51,704 nucleotides of DNA, from NCBI RefSeq assembly GCF_013350005.1, contig NZ_JABVWW010000021.1, forward strand, positions 1 to 51,704. Reading direction: 5' to 3'. Shown piece after piece: positions 8,472 to 18,435 of the stretch. This stretch comes from Methylocystis silviterrae (GTDB lineage: Bacteria; Pseudomonadota; Alphaproteobacteria; Rhizobiales; Beijerinckiaceae). A model generated the notes under the pieces. The model did not search any database. It saw only the letters and a program-made list of their open reading frames with translations, and was not told where the DNA came from. The position numbers were made by a program, and so were the translations under genes. Position 1 is the stretch's first letter; every line of letters begins with the position of its first letter.

Positions 8472-9380
8472 ATGCTTGGGAGTGCTCACGCCGTCGCTCA
8501 AATCCTTGGAGGACGACGCGAGGGGCGCGGCTATCTCTGCCATTGCCCGGTAAAGACCCATGGCAAGCAGCGCGGCGACAAGCGTCCCTCGCTCAGCGTC
8601 AATGACGGCGACAAGGGCGTGATCCTGCATTGCTTCGCCGGTTGCGATCCGCGCGATGTATTTGCCGCCATTAACGGGCTCTGTCCCAATACGCGCAGAG
8701 GAATCGTCGATCGGCCCGCGCTCAGTGAGCGGAGCACGCCGAAAACGACCAGCGGGTATGCGCGTCGTCTCTGGCGATCGGCGCTCAGTGTTCCGGGCAC
8801 GATCGGAGAACGCTTCCTGCGCGAGCGCGGGTTGCCGACCAGGCCGCCGGCGTCAATTCGCTTCCTGCCGTCGTATCGCTACGATCGGTGCCGGGCGCGA
8901 AGCGCCCTGCCCTGCCTGATCGCTGCCGCCCAGGAGCCGACACGCGAGATCGTCGGCGTTCAACTCACATTTTTGCATCCGGGCGGCCGTCGTAAAGCCG
9001 ATGTCGAATTTCCCCGGCGCACAATCGGCCCGCTTGGCGCGTCTATGCTCCGCCTCGCACAGGCCACTCCCTCGCTTGGGATCGCCGAGGGTTTCGAGAA
9101 GGCATGGGCCGCGCAGTTGCTATTCGGCGAGCCTGTATGGGCGACGCTTGGCGCCGACCGTTTCGGCGTCGTCAATTGGCCCAACGACGTGACGAGGCTC
9201 ACGATTTATGCCGACAACGATGCGCCCGGCCTCAAGGCCGCACGTGAACTGCGCGCCGCGCATCCTGAAATTACGGTTCGAATCCTCCATTGCGTTGCGG
9301 AGGGTCAGGACTTCGACAAGCTTTACAAGACCGTCGCAGCGGATCGGGGCAAAGCCTTGCAACGCATCATTGAGGAATGA
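8472..9380 (+). CDS. Zinc-finger/Toprim primase-like protein
   Basis: A 302-residue protein. Its N-terminus has a CHC2-like zinc site (CHC at residues 23-25 and HCFAGC around 53-58), as in bacterial and phage primases. The C-terminal half is a Toprim domain with GIAEGFEKAW carrying the conserved Glu and IYADNDAPGLKAA carrying the DxD. Such DUF7146/Toprim proteins are common on alphaproteobacterial plasmids and are thought to prime DNA in the recipient or during replication. The start at 8472 is 2 bp after the previous stop. The window holds a second Toprim protein at 29517. This is the last gene of the plus-strand set and is convergent with the defence cassette. Confidence 0.85.
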   Translation: MLGSAHAVAQILGGRREGRGYLCHCPVKTHGKQRGDKRPSLSVNDGDKGVILHCFAGCDPRDVFAAINGLCPNTRRGIVDRPALSERSTPKTTSGYARRLWRSALSVPGTIGERFLRERGLPTRPPASIRFLPSYRYDRCRARSALPCLIAAAQEPTREIVGVQLTFLHPGGRRKADVEFPRRTIGPLGASMLRLAQATPSLGIAEGFEKAWAAQLLFGEPVWATLGADRFGVVNWPNDVTRLTIYADNDAPGLKAARELRAAHPEITVRILHCVAEGQDFDKLYKTVAADRGKALQRIIEE

Positions 9381-9416
9381 GCGGCTGCTTGGCGCCAAGA
9401 GCAGAAATTAGCTCGT

Positions 9417-9432
9417 CGCCCGCTAGCGGGCG
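9417..9432. terminator. Palindrome between convergent genes, possible bidirectional terminator
   Basis: A perfect 16-bp palindrome (CGCCCGCTAGCGGGCG) sits between the stop of the primase-like gene at 9380 and the stop of the STAND gene at 9509. The position fits transcription termination in both directions, but there is no T-run. A protein-binding site is equally possible. Confidence 0.4.
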
Positions 9433-9508
9433 TTCGGCTCCGAACCCCACACCGGTCGTCAAACGCTTCGAGTGGACCGTTCAAAATCAGACCTTACAAT
9501 AATTGGAA

Positions 9509-12500
9509 TCAAGAGTGGGCGAGTCGATCCCCTAGCCGCTTTCGGACAGCCTCTCGCACTTGAACGCTGCCAAGATCGCCCAGAATGGACGCTGGAAGGG
9601 GTCCGGCCGCAGTGAACAATTGACGCCCCGGATGACCGGGTTCCAGTAGATCGAGAATTCGCTCGGCAGTCGTGCTGTCGCGCCTGGCCATGGCGTTAGC
9701 CCCGACGAGCAGCAGAGCGCGTCGCTTGTTCGAGCTGGCGACTCGCTCAAACAGTTTAAGCGCATCTTCCGCGGGAGCATGGGCGCCGACGAGATGAGCG
9801 GCTGGCGCCGCAAGGATTGCCGGCGACCTCAGTAGAAACGCGGGTGTCAGACGCGCGACAATGCTCGGGTCCACGGAACCTGCATCGGCCAAGGCATCAA
9901 GGGCGTCGAGCCGGATCCAGCGCGCTTCCGGGATGTTGACGAGGTTCGAGATCTTCTGCTGGATTCCGGCGCTGCAGCAATTTGCTGCGACGATCAGGGC
10001 GTATTGGCTGAGCGTTCGGTCTACCGTCGTATCGGCAAGATCGACAAGCGTATCGCCGATCGCATCGGATAAGGTACCGTTGGCGGCAAGGGCAACGACG
10101 GCTTCTTGGGCGATATCAAAGCTTTCGGGCTCGTCGTGGTACGGTTCAGCGCTCGACCAAGTGTCATGGATCAGAGCCAACAGCGTTTTGAGGTGATCCG
10201 GATGCGGCCGTTCTGCGAGCAGAGCGACCAGAGCGCGGCGAACGCGGCTACCGGGATCGGATGCCATTTCGAGGATTGCCGGCGGCAAAGGATCCGGGAA
10301 TGTCGGCACCAGATGAAGTAGCGCCGTACGGCGCGCATCGGCGCGCTGATGCCGCAGCGCCGCTTGAACGAGGGTGGTATCGCCAATTGCAATCGCCGCC
10401 TCGGTCGCACTGACGGCATGCTCCTTGCGGCTGGCAATCGTCAGCCATTGAGCAATCGCTGGCGAGGCGTCGCCTCTGCTTTCGATGATGACCGGCACCA
10501 CGAGATCAAGTACCTCCGCATCGAGTTGCGATGCACAGCCCGTCAGGAGCGCGAGCGCCGGACCGTTGACCCGGCGAGCTTTCCGCTTCGTGGTGGGAAG
10601 GGCTTTGAAAATTTCCTCGAATTCCTTTGGAAGTGCACCAGTGATGCGCCTCAGCTTGGCGTGACTGTTTTTCCCAAGCCGCCGGCGAGCTCCCTGCATG
10701 GCAGTGAGCAGCGTGACTTGCCGGTCGGGCTGCTCGCCATTCTCCTGGAATGCGGCGACCAGCGCATTTGGTGCGACTTTCAACGCTGTGAGCGCAAGCT
10801 CGTCACGCAGATGCACCGCAGAGGGGACAGGGCCGATGCGCGCGGTAAGCGCAGGCTCCAGCGCTGCACGCCAGTGCTCTCGCACCGCCGCCCAGACATT
10901 TGGCTCGTCATCCATCTCCTTGCCCGCCGCGAGAATAGCCAGAAGCTCGTCTTCATCCACCGGCCCGGGGGACGTCACGAGCGCCTGCGACCAGGCGCGG
11001 ACTAACTCCGCGACCCGCGGATGGTTGGCGAGGACCAACCAGCGACCCTCTGCGCGAAGCTGGCGGATATAGGCGTCGATGAAGACACCGGAAGTGTAAC
11101 CGTCGCCTTCATGGCTCGACTGCGCGGCCTCTTCGACGGCATGATCCCGTTCGCCATCCTCAATCGCGCGCCACTCCTCCCGGCCGCTCTGAACGTGCTG
11201 ACGGTGGATGCTCGCGAGGTCATCCAGCGCAGCCTGCACGACGCTCTCAAATCCATTTAGGTCGCGCACGGCGCCGGCTGCCACGGCATCGGCATTAAGC
11301 TCGAAGCCGTTGCCGACCATCTGGCGCGCGGCGTCGAGATAGGCAGCGGTCAGGTTGGGTGCGAAGCGATCGAGCCGCTTGGCGAATCCCGATCCGTAAT
11401 TCCCTCGGTCGAAGCCAAGCTCCTCACGAATAAATCGTTCGGCGACTTTGGCTGCGAGCGGGCTCGCGGACACGCTGTCGTACCAGGCATTGTCGAAGAC
11501 CGGCGGTTGCCAGTTACGGACGAAGAAGGAAGCCCCCCGCTGCGTTCCTTTCAACAGCCACCGCGCGACGCGGCTCGGTATGGACGCATCGCTGCCCACC
11601 TCCGACGCCAGCTCCAGCAAAGGCGCGAACTTGGAAGCCGAATCCATGAGGCTTTCGTCCAGCCAGGCATCGATCGCTTTCTGGCTGCCGGAGTCAATGT
11701 CGAAGGCTTGATCAACGTCCTCTCGGCGAGCGAACGAGCGCGTCACTTCAAAAATCCGGGCTGCGGTTTCCATGCCCCAACTGCGATGCGCTGACGGCAG
11801 CTGAACGAGCGCGGCGATCAGAGTCTCGATCGCAAACTCGCTCTGGCCCCAGTTGTCTCTAGCGAAGGCTTCAAAACCTTGTCGGACGCTGGGATGAGCA
11901 AAGGCGATGGTGCGGGCCGGCTGACGCAAATGGCGGGCCGCGACCATGCGGTCGATCAGACGGTCTAGGCCGTCGCCGAGCGCGCGATCAAGCCCGCGTA
12001 GCGCGCGCTGAAGAGGGTGGAGTCGGCTGCGGTCGAACTGACCGCGTGCCGCCAGCAGCGCCCAAACGATGGCTGAGGTGCCGCAAGTGTCGATCGACGA
12101 TAGGGCTCTGAGGACAACACCTTCCACCGCATCGCGCTGCGCCAGCTCAAGCAGCCGGCGAAAGAAGGCATTTTCTTCTTCGCCGACATCGGGGCCGGTT
12201 TGCATATGCGCGAAGTACAGCTCGATCTCGAGCGGCGTGCCAAGCCTGTCGAGCACCTTATTGCGAAACGCGTACGCCTTGGTCTGCAAAGCGGCCGGTA
12301 GCTGGTCCATGCGCCTGTCATGAATGTCGCGGAGTTGACCGTCCCGGTAATGGCCTGCATCCAGCTCGATGGACCACGCGTTGAGACTATCGCCGACCTT
12401 GGCGCTCTGCATCATGTCGCTGCGGGACGTGATGACGAACTGATGATCCGGCGTAGCTTTGGAGAGGAGGCGTGGCAGCTGCTCGGTCCATGCCTCGCTG

Positions 12501-13558
12501 CCCCCGCGTAAGCTAAACTGGCCCCATGGATCATCGACATAGAAGAGTGTCGGTCCATTGTTGACGACCTTGCGTACGCTAGTCGGCGCATCGTCCGCCC
12601 CAACAGTGACAACCTCCAACGCACCATCGCGCCGTCGCGCTATATCGCACAGCTTGAGCGCCGCCTGCGTCTTGCCCGTGCCCGAGGGCCCCCGAATGAC
12701 AACTGCGTTCTTGTCGTTCAGGATCTTGAGCATCTCGTCGAAGTTCGCAGGGGGCACGAAATGCTCGAGGCTGGCGGAGCTGGCCAGTAACCCGCCGTGC
12801 GCCCGCACCGTTGCGAGAAGGTCATCGCTCGTCCATAGACCGGGCGTGCTGCCTCGGGTCCGCCGCCCGGCTTCGAGACGCAGCTTTTGGATGAGATTTT
12901 GCTGCTCGACTTTGGGAACATGCAGCAGGTCCGACATTAGCGCTCGGATATCGGATGCGAGCTGTTTCTCGGTGAGCTTGCCCCAGATCGCGACGCGGCC
13001 TTCGGGCGACGCTTTCAATGTGGCGTACAGGCTCGGAGGAAAGCTTGCCTTGTCGGAGAGCTCTTCGAAGCCTTCGACCCGCAGTCCACGCGCTGCGCCC
13101 TTTACATCGGCATTGGTGACGAGCAGATAGCGGGTGTTCGGCTCGTCGAGATGATGTAGTGCTTTTCGGCGCCCACCCTTTTTGTCGGAGCCGTGCTTGA
13201 GCAGGGCTTCGAAATCCTCGACCGACCAAGGCTCACCGTTGTCCATTTTGACTTGGACGACAAGCTTGTACCCGCCTGCGACGGTCGCACTGGGTTGTAG
13301 GCGTCCTGGCACGTGGGGCTCCAGATCCGCTTCCAAATCCTCATCGTTCGCTGGTTCGAGCACGAGGCGCGTAGCCGCCTTGGAAATAAGGAGGAGTTGC
13401 AAGGCAGCGAGGATTGAGACGTCGAGCTGATAGTCGAAACCTGCTTGAGCGGCGGCGGCACCTCGTAGGGGACGCTTTGCGTCCGCGCTGTTGGTCAAGG
13501 GCGAGTCCGACTGGTTGGAGTGCAATCGCTTGATATCTCCACGACTATTTGTCGACAT
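9509..13558 (-). CDS. DUF4297-like nuclease/nSTAND NTPase with long repeat-rich sensor region
   Basis: A 1,349-residue protein. Residues 30-110 look like a PD-(D/E)XK nuclease of the DUF4297 type: AQAGFDYQLDV, then VLEPANDEDLE, and the lysine strand VVQVKMD at 100-106. A STAND-type NTPase follows with Walker A GPSGTGKT (290-297), Walker B VDDPWG (341-346) and a sensor-like ITSR (376-379). About 900 residues of helical repeats follow and probably recognise the trigger. This plan (effector, STAND switch, sensor) is that of Avs-like antiphage NTPases. It is the last gene of the cassette and overlaps the previous gene by 14 bp. What it senses is unknown. Confidence 0.8.
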   Translation of the reverse strand: MSTNSRGDIKRLHSNQSDSPLTNSADAKRPLRGAAAAQAGFDYQLDVSILAALQLLLISKAATRLVLEPANDEDLEADLEPHVPGRLQPSATVAGGYKLVVQVKMDNGEPWSVEDFEALLKHGSDKKGGRRKALHHLDEPNTRYLLVTNADVKGAARGLRVEGFEELSDKASFPPSLYATLKASPEGRVAIWGKLTEKQLASDIRALMSDLLHVPKVEQQNLIQKLRLEAGRRTRGSTPGLWTSDDLLATVRAHGGLLASSASLEHFVPPANFDEMLKILNDKNAVVIRGPSGTGKTQAALKLCDIARRRDGALEVVTVGADDAPTSVRKVVNNGPTLFYVDDPWGQFSLRGGSEAWTEQLPRLLSKATPDHQFVITSRSDMMQSAKVGDSLNAWSIELDAGHYRDGQLRDIHDRRMDQLPAALQTKAYAFRNKVLDRLGTPLEIELYFAHMQTGPDVGEEENAFFRRLLELAQRDAVEGVVLRALSSIDTCGTSAIVWALLAARGQFDRSRLHPLQRALRGLDRALGDGLDRLIDRMVAARHLRQPARTIAFAHPSVRQGFEAFARDNWGQSEFAIETLIAALVQLPSAHRSWGMETAARIFEVTRSFARREDVDQAFDIDSGSQKAIDAWLDESLMDSASKFAPLLELASEVGSDASIPSRVARWLLKGTQRGASFFVRNWQPPVFDNAWYDSVSASPLAAKVAERFIREELGFDRGNYGSGFAKRLDRFAPNLTAAYLDAARQMVGNGFELNADAVAAGAVRDLNGFESVVQAALDDLASIHRQHVQSGREEWRAIEDGERDHAVEEAAQSSHEGDGYTSGVFIDAYIRQLRAEGRWLVLANHPRVAELVRAWSQALVTSPGPVDEDELLAILAAGKEMDDEPNVWAAVREHWRAALEPALTARIGPVPSAVHLRDELALTALKVAPNALVAAFQENGEQPDRQVTLLTAMQGARRRLGKNSHAKLRRITGALPKEFEEIFKALPTTKRKARRVNGPALALLTGCASQLDAEVLDLVVPVIIESRGDASPAIAQWLTIASRKEHAVSATEAAIAIGDTTLVQAALRHQRADARRTALLHLVPTFPDPLPPAILEMASDPGSRVRRALVALLAERPHPDHLKTLLALIHDTWSSAEPYHDEPESFDIAQEAVVALAANGTLSDAIGDTLVDLADTTVDRTLSQYALIVAANCCSAGIQQKISNLVNIPEARWIRLDALDALADAGSVDPSIVARLTPAFLLRSPAILAAPAAHLVGAHAPAEDALKLFERVASSNKRRALLLVGANAMARRDSTTAERILDLLEPGHPGRQLFTAAGPLPASILGDLGSVQVREAVRKRLGDRLAHS

Positions 13559-15863
13559 CGTCGAACACCGAGCGCTTCGTGGCGACCGGAGTGGAAGCCG
13601 GAGCTTCTTCCTTCTTTTGCGTCACGATGTGCGTCCAATCCGCTTCATCTTCCGAGCCTTCCTCCTGCTCGCGCTTGCGCTCTTCCAGTCCCTTGACTGA
13701 CCGCTTCACCTGATTGCGCGCGTTGTCGATCAGGGCTGTGGCGTCCGCGTCGACACCGATCGCCTCAATGCGATCGAGTACGCCAAGAAGCTTCTTGAAG
13801 TGGCTATCAGGCTCCTCGTCCAAATCAGCGTCGGCGACGATCTCGTCGATCCGCTCTTCGAGCGAAGGCAGCACAGTTGTTCGCAGTGCCAGCCCCATGC
13901 CGACCAGTCTCAGCGGCGGTACAAGCGCTAGCATCTCTGGTTCGTCGAAGAAGGAAGCATCTAGGTTCGTGAGCACGGCGGATTCCAGGGTGTCGGCCGC
14001 CTCCGAGCGCAGATCGTCCGGTAAGATGCCGAGGTGGTGGGCTCGGGCGTAGGCCGCGATCTGGGGATCGTTGCCGGCGAGGTCGGTTTGCCAGCAGGAC
14101 CGTCGAAGTAAATTTGGAAATTGCTGGACCGCTCTGGCGAACACGGGCCCGCTCGCTCGATAAGACAGGAAGTGGAATAGCATCCAATTGCGGTGCCATT
14201 CATCGGGGGTGTGGCCGAGCCGGGCGACCAGAGCATCGTCGAGCATCGTTGGGATGACAAGCGCGTCTCGAATGAGAGGCGAACCCTCGCACGTAAAGCT
14301 GCTGAGAATGGTGTCGATCGTCGCGCCCCGAATGAGCGCCGCCATCATATGCGGCTTCTGGCGGAGGATCTCTGTCAGGGCGTCGGAAATCGTCGGATGG
14401 GCGAAGGTCCATTTTGATCCGGAGAGTTTCAGGAACGAGCCCTTCAGCTCAGCGAAACAATCCTGGATCTTAGTCAGGGTGTACCCGGTCAGCTCCGCGA
14501 CCGCCTGGGCAGCCAACACATCATGGTCCCTGGGATTGAAGCCGGCTTGATGGACGTAAACCAGGATGAGCGCGGCTTGCAGCTGATCATCCAAGGCGTT
14601 GACCGTATCGATCAGATGCTCTGTTGGCTCTTCCATGAAACGCACGAGCGAACTTTCGCGGGGCGAGAGCCCCTTGGTGAAGTTCGAGTCACCAAGGCGT
14701 TCGGCAATCCCAGGAAGAAAGTCACGAACGGCGGCGACGGCGGCCAGGTGTGGCTTGACACTTGATCGCCAGCTCTGGCTCTGCTCGCCGAAATTCACAT
14801 GGTTATAGAGAATCTGCGCCTTCTCTTCGAACGTCAGTTCGCCGACATCGACTACGGCGCTGCCATCAGCGAATTGGGCAAGGTTGCGCTGTCCGAGGCG
14901 ACGCCGCGCCGCTTCATAGATATGCTTGCGGGAGGTTAGGAGAAAGCGGTTGCCGTGCTTGATCGCTGCCCGGAGCTTGGAGAATGCCGACGCCCAGTCC
15001 TGTACATAGTCGTCGCGTAGCACATTCGAGCCGAAGGCGTCGTCGATCCAGAAGAAGCGACCCGGATCGTTGGGATTCCACCCGGCCTCGAAGTCGCGGG
15101 GACTGGTCAAAGCGAGAACGGTGTTATCCGGATTTTCAGAAGCGATTGTCGAGACGATCGCGCCGATCGCTGATTTGCCGCTTGAGGGATTGCCCAACAG
15201 CAGCACTACGCCATGGTTGGAAATGGCGTTGACGGCGTCGCGATGGGCTTTTGTCGGCACATACGTGCGAAGCTTTGGAATCCAGCTGTCAAGCAGCGCC
15301 CGACTCTGCTCGCTTAGCCGCTCATCCACGATTGAGGTGAGGTCCCCCAGGCCGTAGACCTGCGGAACGAGAGCCCGTAGGCGCGCGCTGGTTCTGATGA
15401 CCCGGACGATATACTGGCGACCGAGAATGTGCGGCTTACGCACGCCGAGCGCCCGAAGCCTGTCACGCATCGCCGCCGCGACAGGCGCATCTACGCTCAT
15501 GTTCGTCATGAAGGCGTAGGTGTCAGCCTGACCGGCTTTGACCAGCTCCTCGACATTCTCAAGCTCGGTGGTGAGATCGCTGAGCTTCAATGCCCTCATG
15601 GCATCGGACGTATGCTTGCACTGGACCGTGCCGATGGGCGGTGCGTCTGTTACAGAGGGGATGAGGAAGACCGCGTCCTGGCCGCCGTCCTGGGCTTCAC
15701 GGAAGATCTCCACGGGTCGGCCGAGTATGACCTCGCATACCTGCGAGCAGAGATCCTGAAACGCGCGCCAGCCGATCGTGTGGAGCGCCAGATCGCTCCA
15801 GGGGCCGTGCGCTCGACGTTTGCGCGGCGCCGGAAGTTCGATTTGCGCGGTCTCGGTCATCAT
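13545..15863 (-). CDS. Mrr-type restriction endonuclease/nSTAND NTPase
   Basis: A 772-residue protein. Residues 31-85 form an Mrr-like PD-(D/E)XK nuclease: GWRAFQDLC, then FREAQDGGQDA with the acidic residue, then VQCKHT with the catalytic lysine. A STAND NTPase follows with Walker A GNPSSGKS (224-231) and Walker B FWIDDAFG (271-278). A helical C-terminal half ends in a charged, disordered tail (EERKREQEEGSEDEADW). The ATG at 15863 overlaps the ABC ATPase stop by 4 bp (ATGA), so a longer reading from 16004 is rejected. The NTPase core resembles that of the adjacent downstream protein, but the nuclease differs. A role as a second effector or sensor arm is inferred. Confidence 0.8.
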   Translation of the reverse strand: MMTETAQIELPAPRKRRAHGPWSDLALHTIGWRAFQDLCSQVCEVILGRPVEIFREAQDGGQDAVFLIPSVTDAPPIGTVQCKHTSDAMRALKLSDLTTELENVEELVKAGQADTYAFMTNMSVDAPVAAAMRDRLRALGVRKPHILGRQYIVRVIRTSARLRALVPQVYGLGDLTSIVDERLSEQSRALLDSWIPKLRTYVPTKAHRDAVNAISNHGVVLLLGNPSSGKSAIGAIVSTIASENPDNTVLALTSPRDFEAGWNPNDPGRFFWIDDAFGSNVLRDDYVQDWASAFSKLRAAIKHGNRFLLTSRKHIYEAARRRLGQRNLAQFADGSAVVDVGELTFEEKAQILYNHVNFGEQSQSWRSSVKPHLAAVAAVRDFLPGIAERLGDSNFTKGLSPRESSLVRFMEEPTEHLIDTVNALDDQLQAALILVYVHQAGFNPRDHDVLAAQAVAELTGYTLTKIQDCFAELKGSFLKLSGSKWTFAHPTISDALTEILRQKPHMMAALIRGATIDTILSSFTCEGSPLIRDALVIPTMLDDALVARLGHTPDEWHRNWMLFHFLSYRASGPVFARAVQQFPNLLRRSCWQTDLAGNDPQIAAYARAHHLGILPDDLRSEAADTLESAVLTNLDASFFDEPEMLALVPPLRLVGMGLALRTTVLPSLEERIDEIVADADLDEEPDSHFKKLLGVLDRIEAIGVDADATALIDNARNQVKRSVKGLEERKREQEEGSEDEADWTHIVTQKKEEAPASTPVATKRSVFDDVDK

Positions 15864-17908
15864 GCGGTGGCGACACCACGTAGAACGCCGACCGGCATCG
15901 GATGAATATCCTGGTCGATGACTACGCTTGTGGTGCCGAGCAGTCCAAGTTCGATGTCGAGACGCCGGCCTCCCTCCGTCGAGGTGCTCACCAAGCGCCG
16001 GCATAGCAGATCGGCCAGCGCGGGGTCTTCGACCGCGCAGATTATCTGGCGCCCGTCCAAGCGGAGAGCGGCGAGCACTTCGACTAGGTGAAGAGCCCTG
16101 AAATCATCGATGTGCTGAACGGGGTCGTCGAGCAGAAGGGACCTGAGTGGTGTCCACGCCCGCGCAAGATGGACCGAGAGAAGGAAGGCCAGACCTGCTG
16201 CGCGGCGCTGGCCGCTGCTGAAGACGAATTGCGGGTTCAGGCCGTCTCCCACCTTGAGGCTGAGGAAACGCCGGACGTCGCCGCGGATGCTGTAGTCGAT
16301 CGTTCGCCAGTCGGCGTGCGGTCGCAGGCGTTGATAGAGTTCGTTGAGCAGAGGACTGATCTGAGCGAGCCGCTCGTCGATGATCTCAGCGCTCACGCGC
16401 TTGACAGAGCGTTCGATTTCGCGGGCTGCGGTGACGGCATTTTGTGACTGGCTGACCGCCTGCGCCAGCTTCTCGATTTCAACTCGCAGCGCCGAGATGT
16501 TGTTTTCGATCGACGACATCCGCGCCACCGCTTGTGAGGCCTCCAGCACGAGGAGCGCACGCTCAAGGTCGATCAACCGGTCTCGTTCGAGAGAAATCGC
16601 CTGCTCCAGCCCGTCAGGATCATGGATCAAGCGGTGATCGAGCCCCCACTGAGTGTAGAAATCCACATGCGCCGCTTCCTGGACGCGCAGGCGGCGCAGC
16701 TCGTCCGCATGAATTTGAACGGAGGCAGCTGCTGCCTGGAACGCGAGGCTGGGTTGCCGCGCATTGTCTTTCGCGGTGGCGAGAGCATCGCGAGCGGCCT
16801 GAACGCCCGACGCCAGTGATGTAATCCGTCGCCGTGCAGCGGCCAGACCGGCGGCAAACTCGTCCGACGTTCGGTGGGCCGCGCATAGCGGGCAATGATC
16901 GTCGTGCAGCCCGAGGCGCTCACCGTGCTCGACGAGAAGGCTCAGCGACGCCGCGATCGCGTCCATCTCTTCTTCGCGCACGAGGCGCTGTTCGGCTTCC
17001 GAGACGGCTTGCTGCGCAGACTGATGCTCGCGCTGCGCCGCTTCGTTCGCCGCTGATGCGGCCTCCCGGTTCGCAACGGCCTCCGGGGCGTTGAAGGCCG
17101 CCTGCGCAAACGCGACCTCGCGACCGAGTTGAAGCGCGTCGCCCATTCGACCCAATCGGGCCCGTCCGTTCACGAGCGCGTTTCGACCTGCTACCAGCCG
17201 CGCCGTCAGCTCGGGCTGCGCATCCGGCGCCGCGGCGGCGATCACCTGGAGCGCGGCAGAAACATCCCCGGATCGGCTAAAGGAGGCTTGTGTCTCAGAC
17301 TGCTGCGTTAGCCTGTCCGCGAGGCGCAAACGGGCGGCCTCATAGGCGGCCTCGTCTTTAGAGTGAGCGGCTTCGGCGGACGCCACGACCTCCTTGGCTC
17401 TGCTACCCGCTTCGGAGCCTTCCAATGCGCCGAGCGCCGAGCGCACGAGATCGAATCGCTCCGTTTCGGTGAGGTCCAGGCTGAGCGCAGCGATCCATTC
17501 GTCGCGGATTATCGAGGTCCGAGTGAGTTGCCTGAGCGCGTCGTCTGGCGCGGGTCCGCGGCAGAGCGCGGCGTGGATCTCCTCTGATGAGCGATCGGAG
17601 CCGGATTCCCGCGTCCGCGTGATGGTGAATGGCTTCCCGTCGTCGTCAACGAAAGAGGCCGTGACGTAATGGGCATTGGGAACACCTTCACCGCGCCACC
17701 AGAGGTAATCGCTGAGGCTTTCCTTCGCCGCCTTCTCGACGGCGTATTTGTCGATGGAGCCCGTGATCGCGAACTCGACCGCATCGCACAGGGTGCTCTT
17801 GCCCACGCCGTTCCGGCCGGTGATGACGGTGAAGCCCCGTCCGAAGTTGATCCGGACGAGATCCCTGAAGCCACGAAAGCCGCATACTTCGATGAAATCG
17901 AGCCTCAT
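15860..17908 (-). CDS. Rad50/RecF-like ABC ATPase with zinc-hook motif
   Basis: A 682-residue SMC-like ATPase. Walker A GRNGVGKST is at residues 31-39, with a long coiled-coil middle on both sides of a single CPLC hook motif (339-342). The ABC signature SSGQR is at 564-568 and Walker B LLLDDP at 591-596. The residue after the second Asp is Pro, so the usual catalytic Glu after Walker B is not present. Proteins of this kind form the ATPase part of three-component ABC (ABC-3C) conflict systems, where a small middle component and an effector accompany them. It overlaps its neighbours by 4 bp at both ends, so it is translated from the operon message. A DNA-sensing role is inferred. Confidence 0.85.
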   Translation of the reverse strand: MRLDFIEVCGFRGFRDLVRINFGRGFTVITGRNGVGKSTLCDAVEFAITGSIDKYAVEKAAKESLSDYLWWRGEGVPNAHYVTASFVDDDGKPFTITRTRESGSDRSSEEIHAALCRGPAPDDALRQLTRTSIIRDEWIAALSLDLTETERFDLVRSALGALEGSEAGSRAKEVVASAEAAHSKDEAAYEAARLRLADRLTQQSETQASFSRSGDVSAALQVIAAAAPDAQPELTARLVAGRNALVNGRARLGRMGDALQLGREVAFAQAAFNAPEAVANREAASAANEAAQREHQSAQQAVSEAEQRLVREEEMDAIAASLSLLVEHGERLGLHDDHCPLCAAHRTSDEFAAGLAAARRRITSLASGVQAARDALATAKDNARQPSLAFQAAAASVQIHADELRRLRVQEAAHVDFYTQWGLDHRLIHDPDGLEQAISLERDRLIDLERALLVLEASQAVARMSSIENNISALRVEIEKLAQAVSQSQNAVTAAREIERSVKRVSAEIIDERLAQISPLLNELYQRLRPHADWRTIDYSIRGDVRRFLSLKVGDGLNPQFVFSSGQRRAAGLAFLLSVHLARAWTPLRSLLLDDPVQHIDDFRALHLVEVLAALRLDGRQIICAVEDPALADLLCRRLVSTSTEGGRRLDIELGLLGTTSVVIDQDIHPMPVGVLRGVATA

Positions 17909-18435
17909 GATGTCGCTCCCAAAATGCGAGCGACCTCCGCCGGCGTGGTTTCGTTGAGGAACGCGGTAACGGCATCGGCAGGAATGTCCTTCAGCCTGGT
18001 ACGCAATCTCGTTTCGAAGTTGGACGCGCCGAGCAGCGGCTTGGAGCGCATGGACAGCAGAGGTAGAAGCGCCTTCTCAACGTCATCGGCTGTGGTAATC
18101 GAGGCCCGGGCGATCTTTCGGGTCAAAGAAAAATCCTCTTCGATGCGCTCGATCTCGCGCCCTCGACGCGCATCCTGATCCGGAGTCAGAAAAACCGAGT
18201 AGACGTTCCACGCCTTCGCTCCGGCACCGCGCAACGAAGCGGCGTGCCGAGCGAGCGCGATCTGCTGGTTCTCCTTCCAGGTGGTGAGGAGCGCATCTGC
18301 GGTGTCGAAGACGTGGACGAATCCCATCAGCGCCGCGCTTTCCAAACAGGTCACCGGGCCGGCCGAGCCAGTCCACGTCCAGGTTTCGTAATGGGCGTCC
18401 CGAAGGAGGATTTCTGCTTGCGTCAAGATGTCCAT
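17905..18435 (-). CDS. Small middle-component-like protein of the ABC cassette
   Basis: A 176-residue protein starting MDILTQAEILLRDAHYETW. It has a central strand pattern (KAWNVYSVFLTPDQ) and helical flanks. The start at 18435 shares one base with the SIR2 stop (TGATG), and the end overlaps the ABC ATPase start by 4 bp. A longer reading to 18864 runs inside the SIR2 gene and is rejected. Size and placement directly before a Rad50-like ABC ATPase fit the middle component of an ABC three-component system, which bridges ATPase and effector. I recognise no catalytic motif. The middle-component call is inference from context. Confidence 0.65.
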   Translation of the reverse strand: MDILTQAEILLRDAHYETWTWTGSAGPVTCLESAALMGFVHVFDTADALLTTWKENQQIALARHAASLRGAGAKAWNVYSVFLTPDQDARRGREIERIEEDFSLTRKIARASITTADDVEKALLPLLSMRSKPLLGASNFETRLRTRLKDIPADAVTAFLNETTPAEVARILGATS

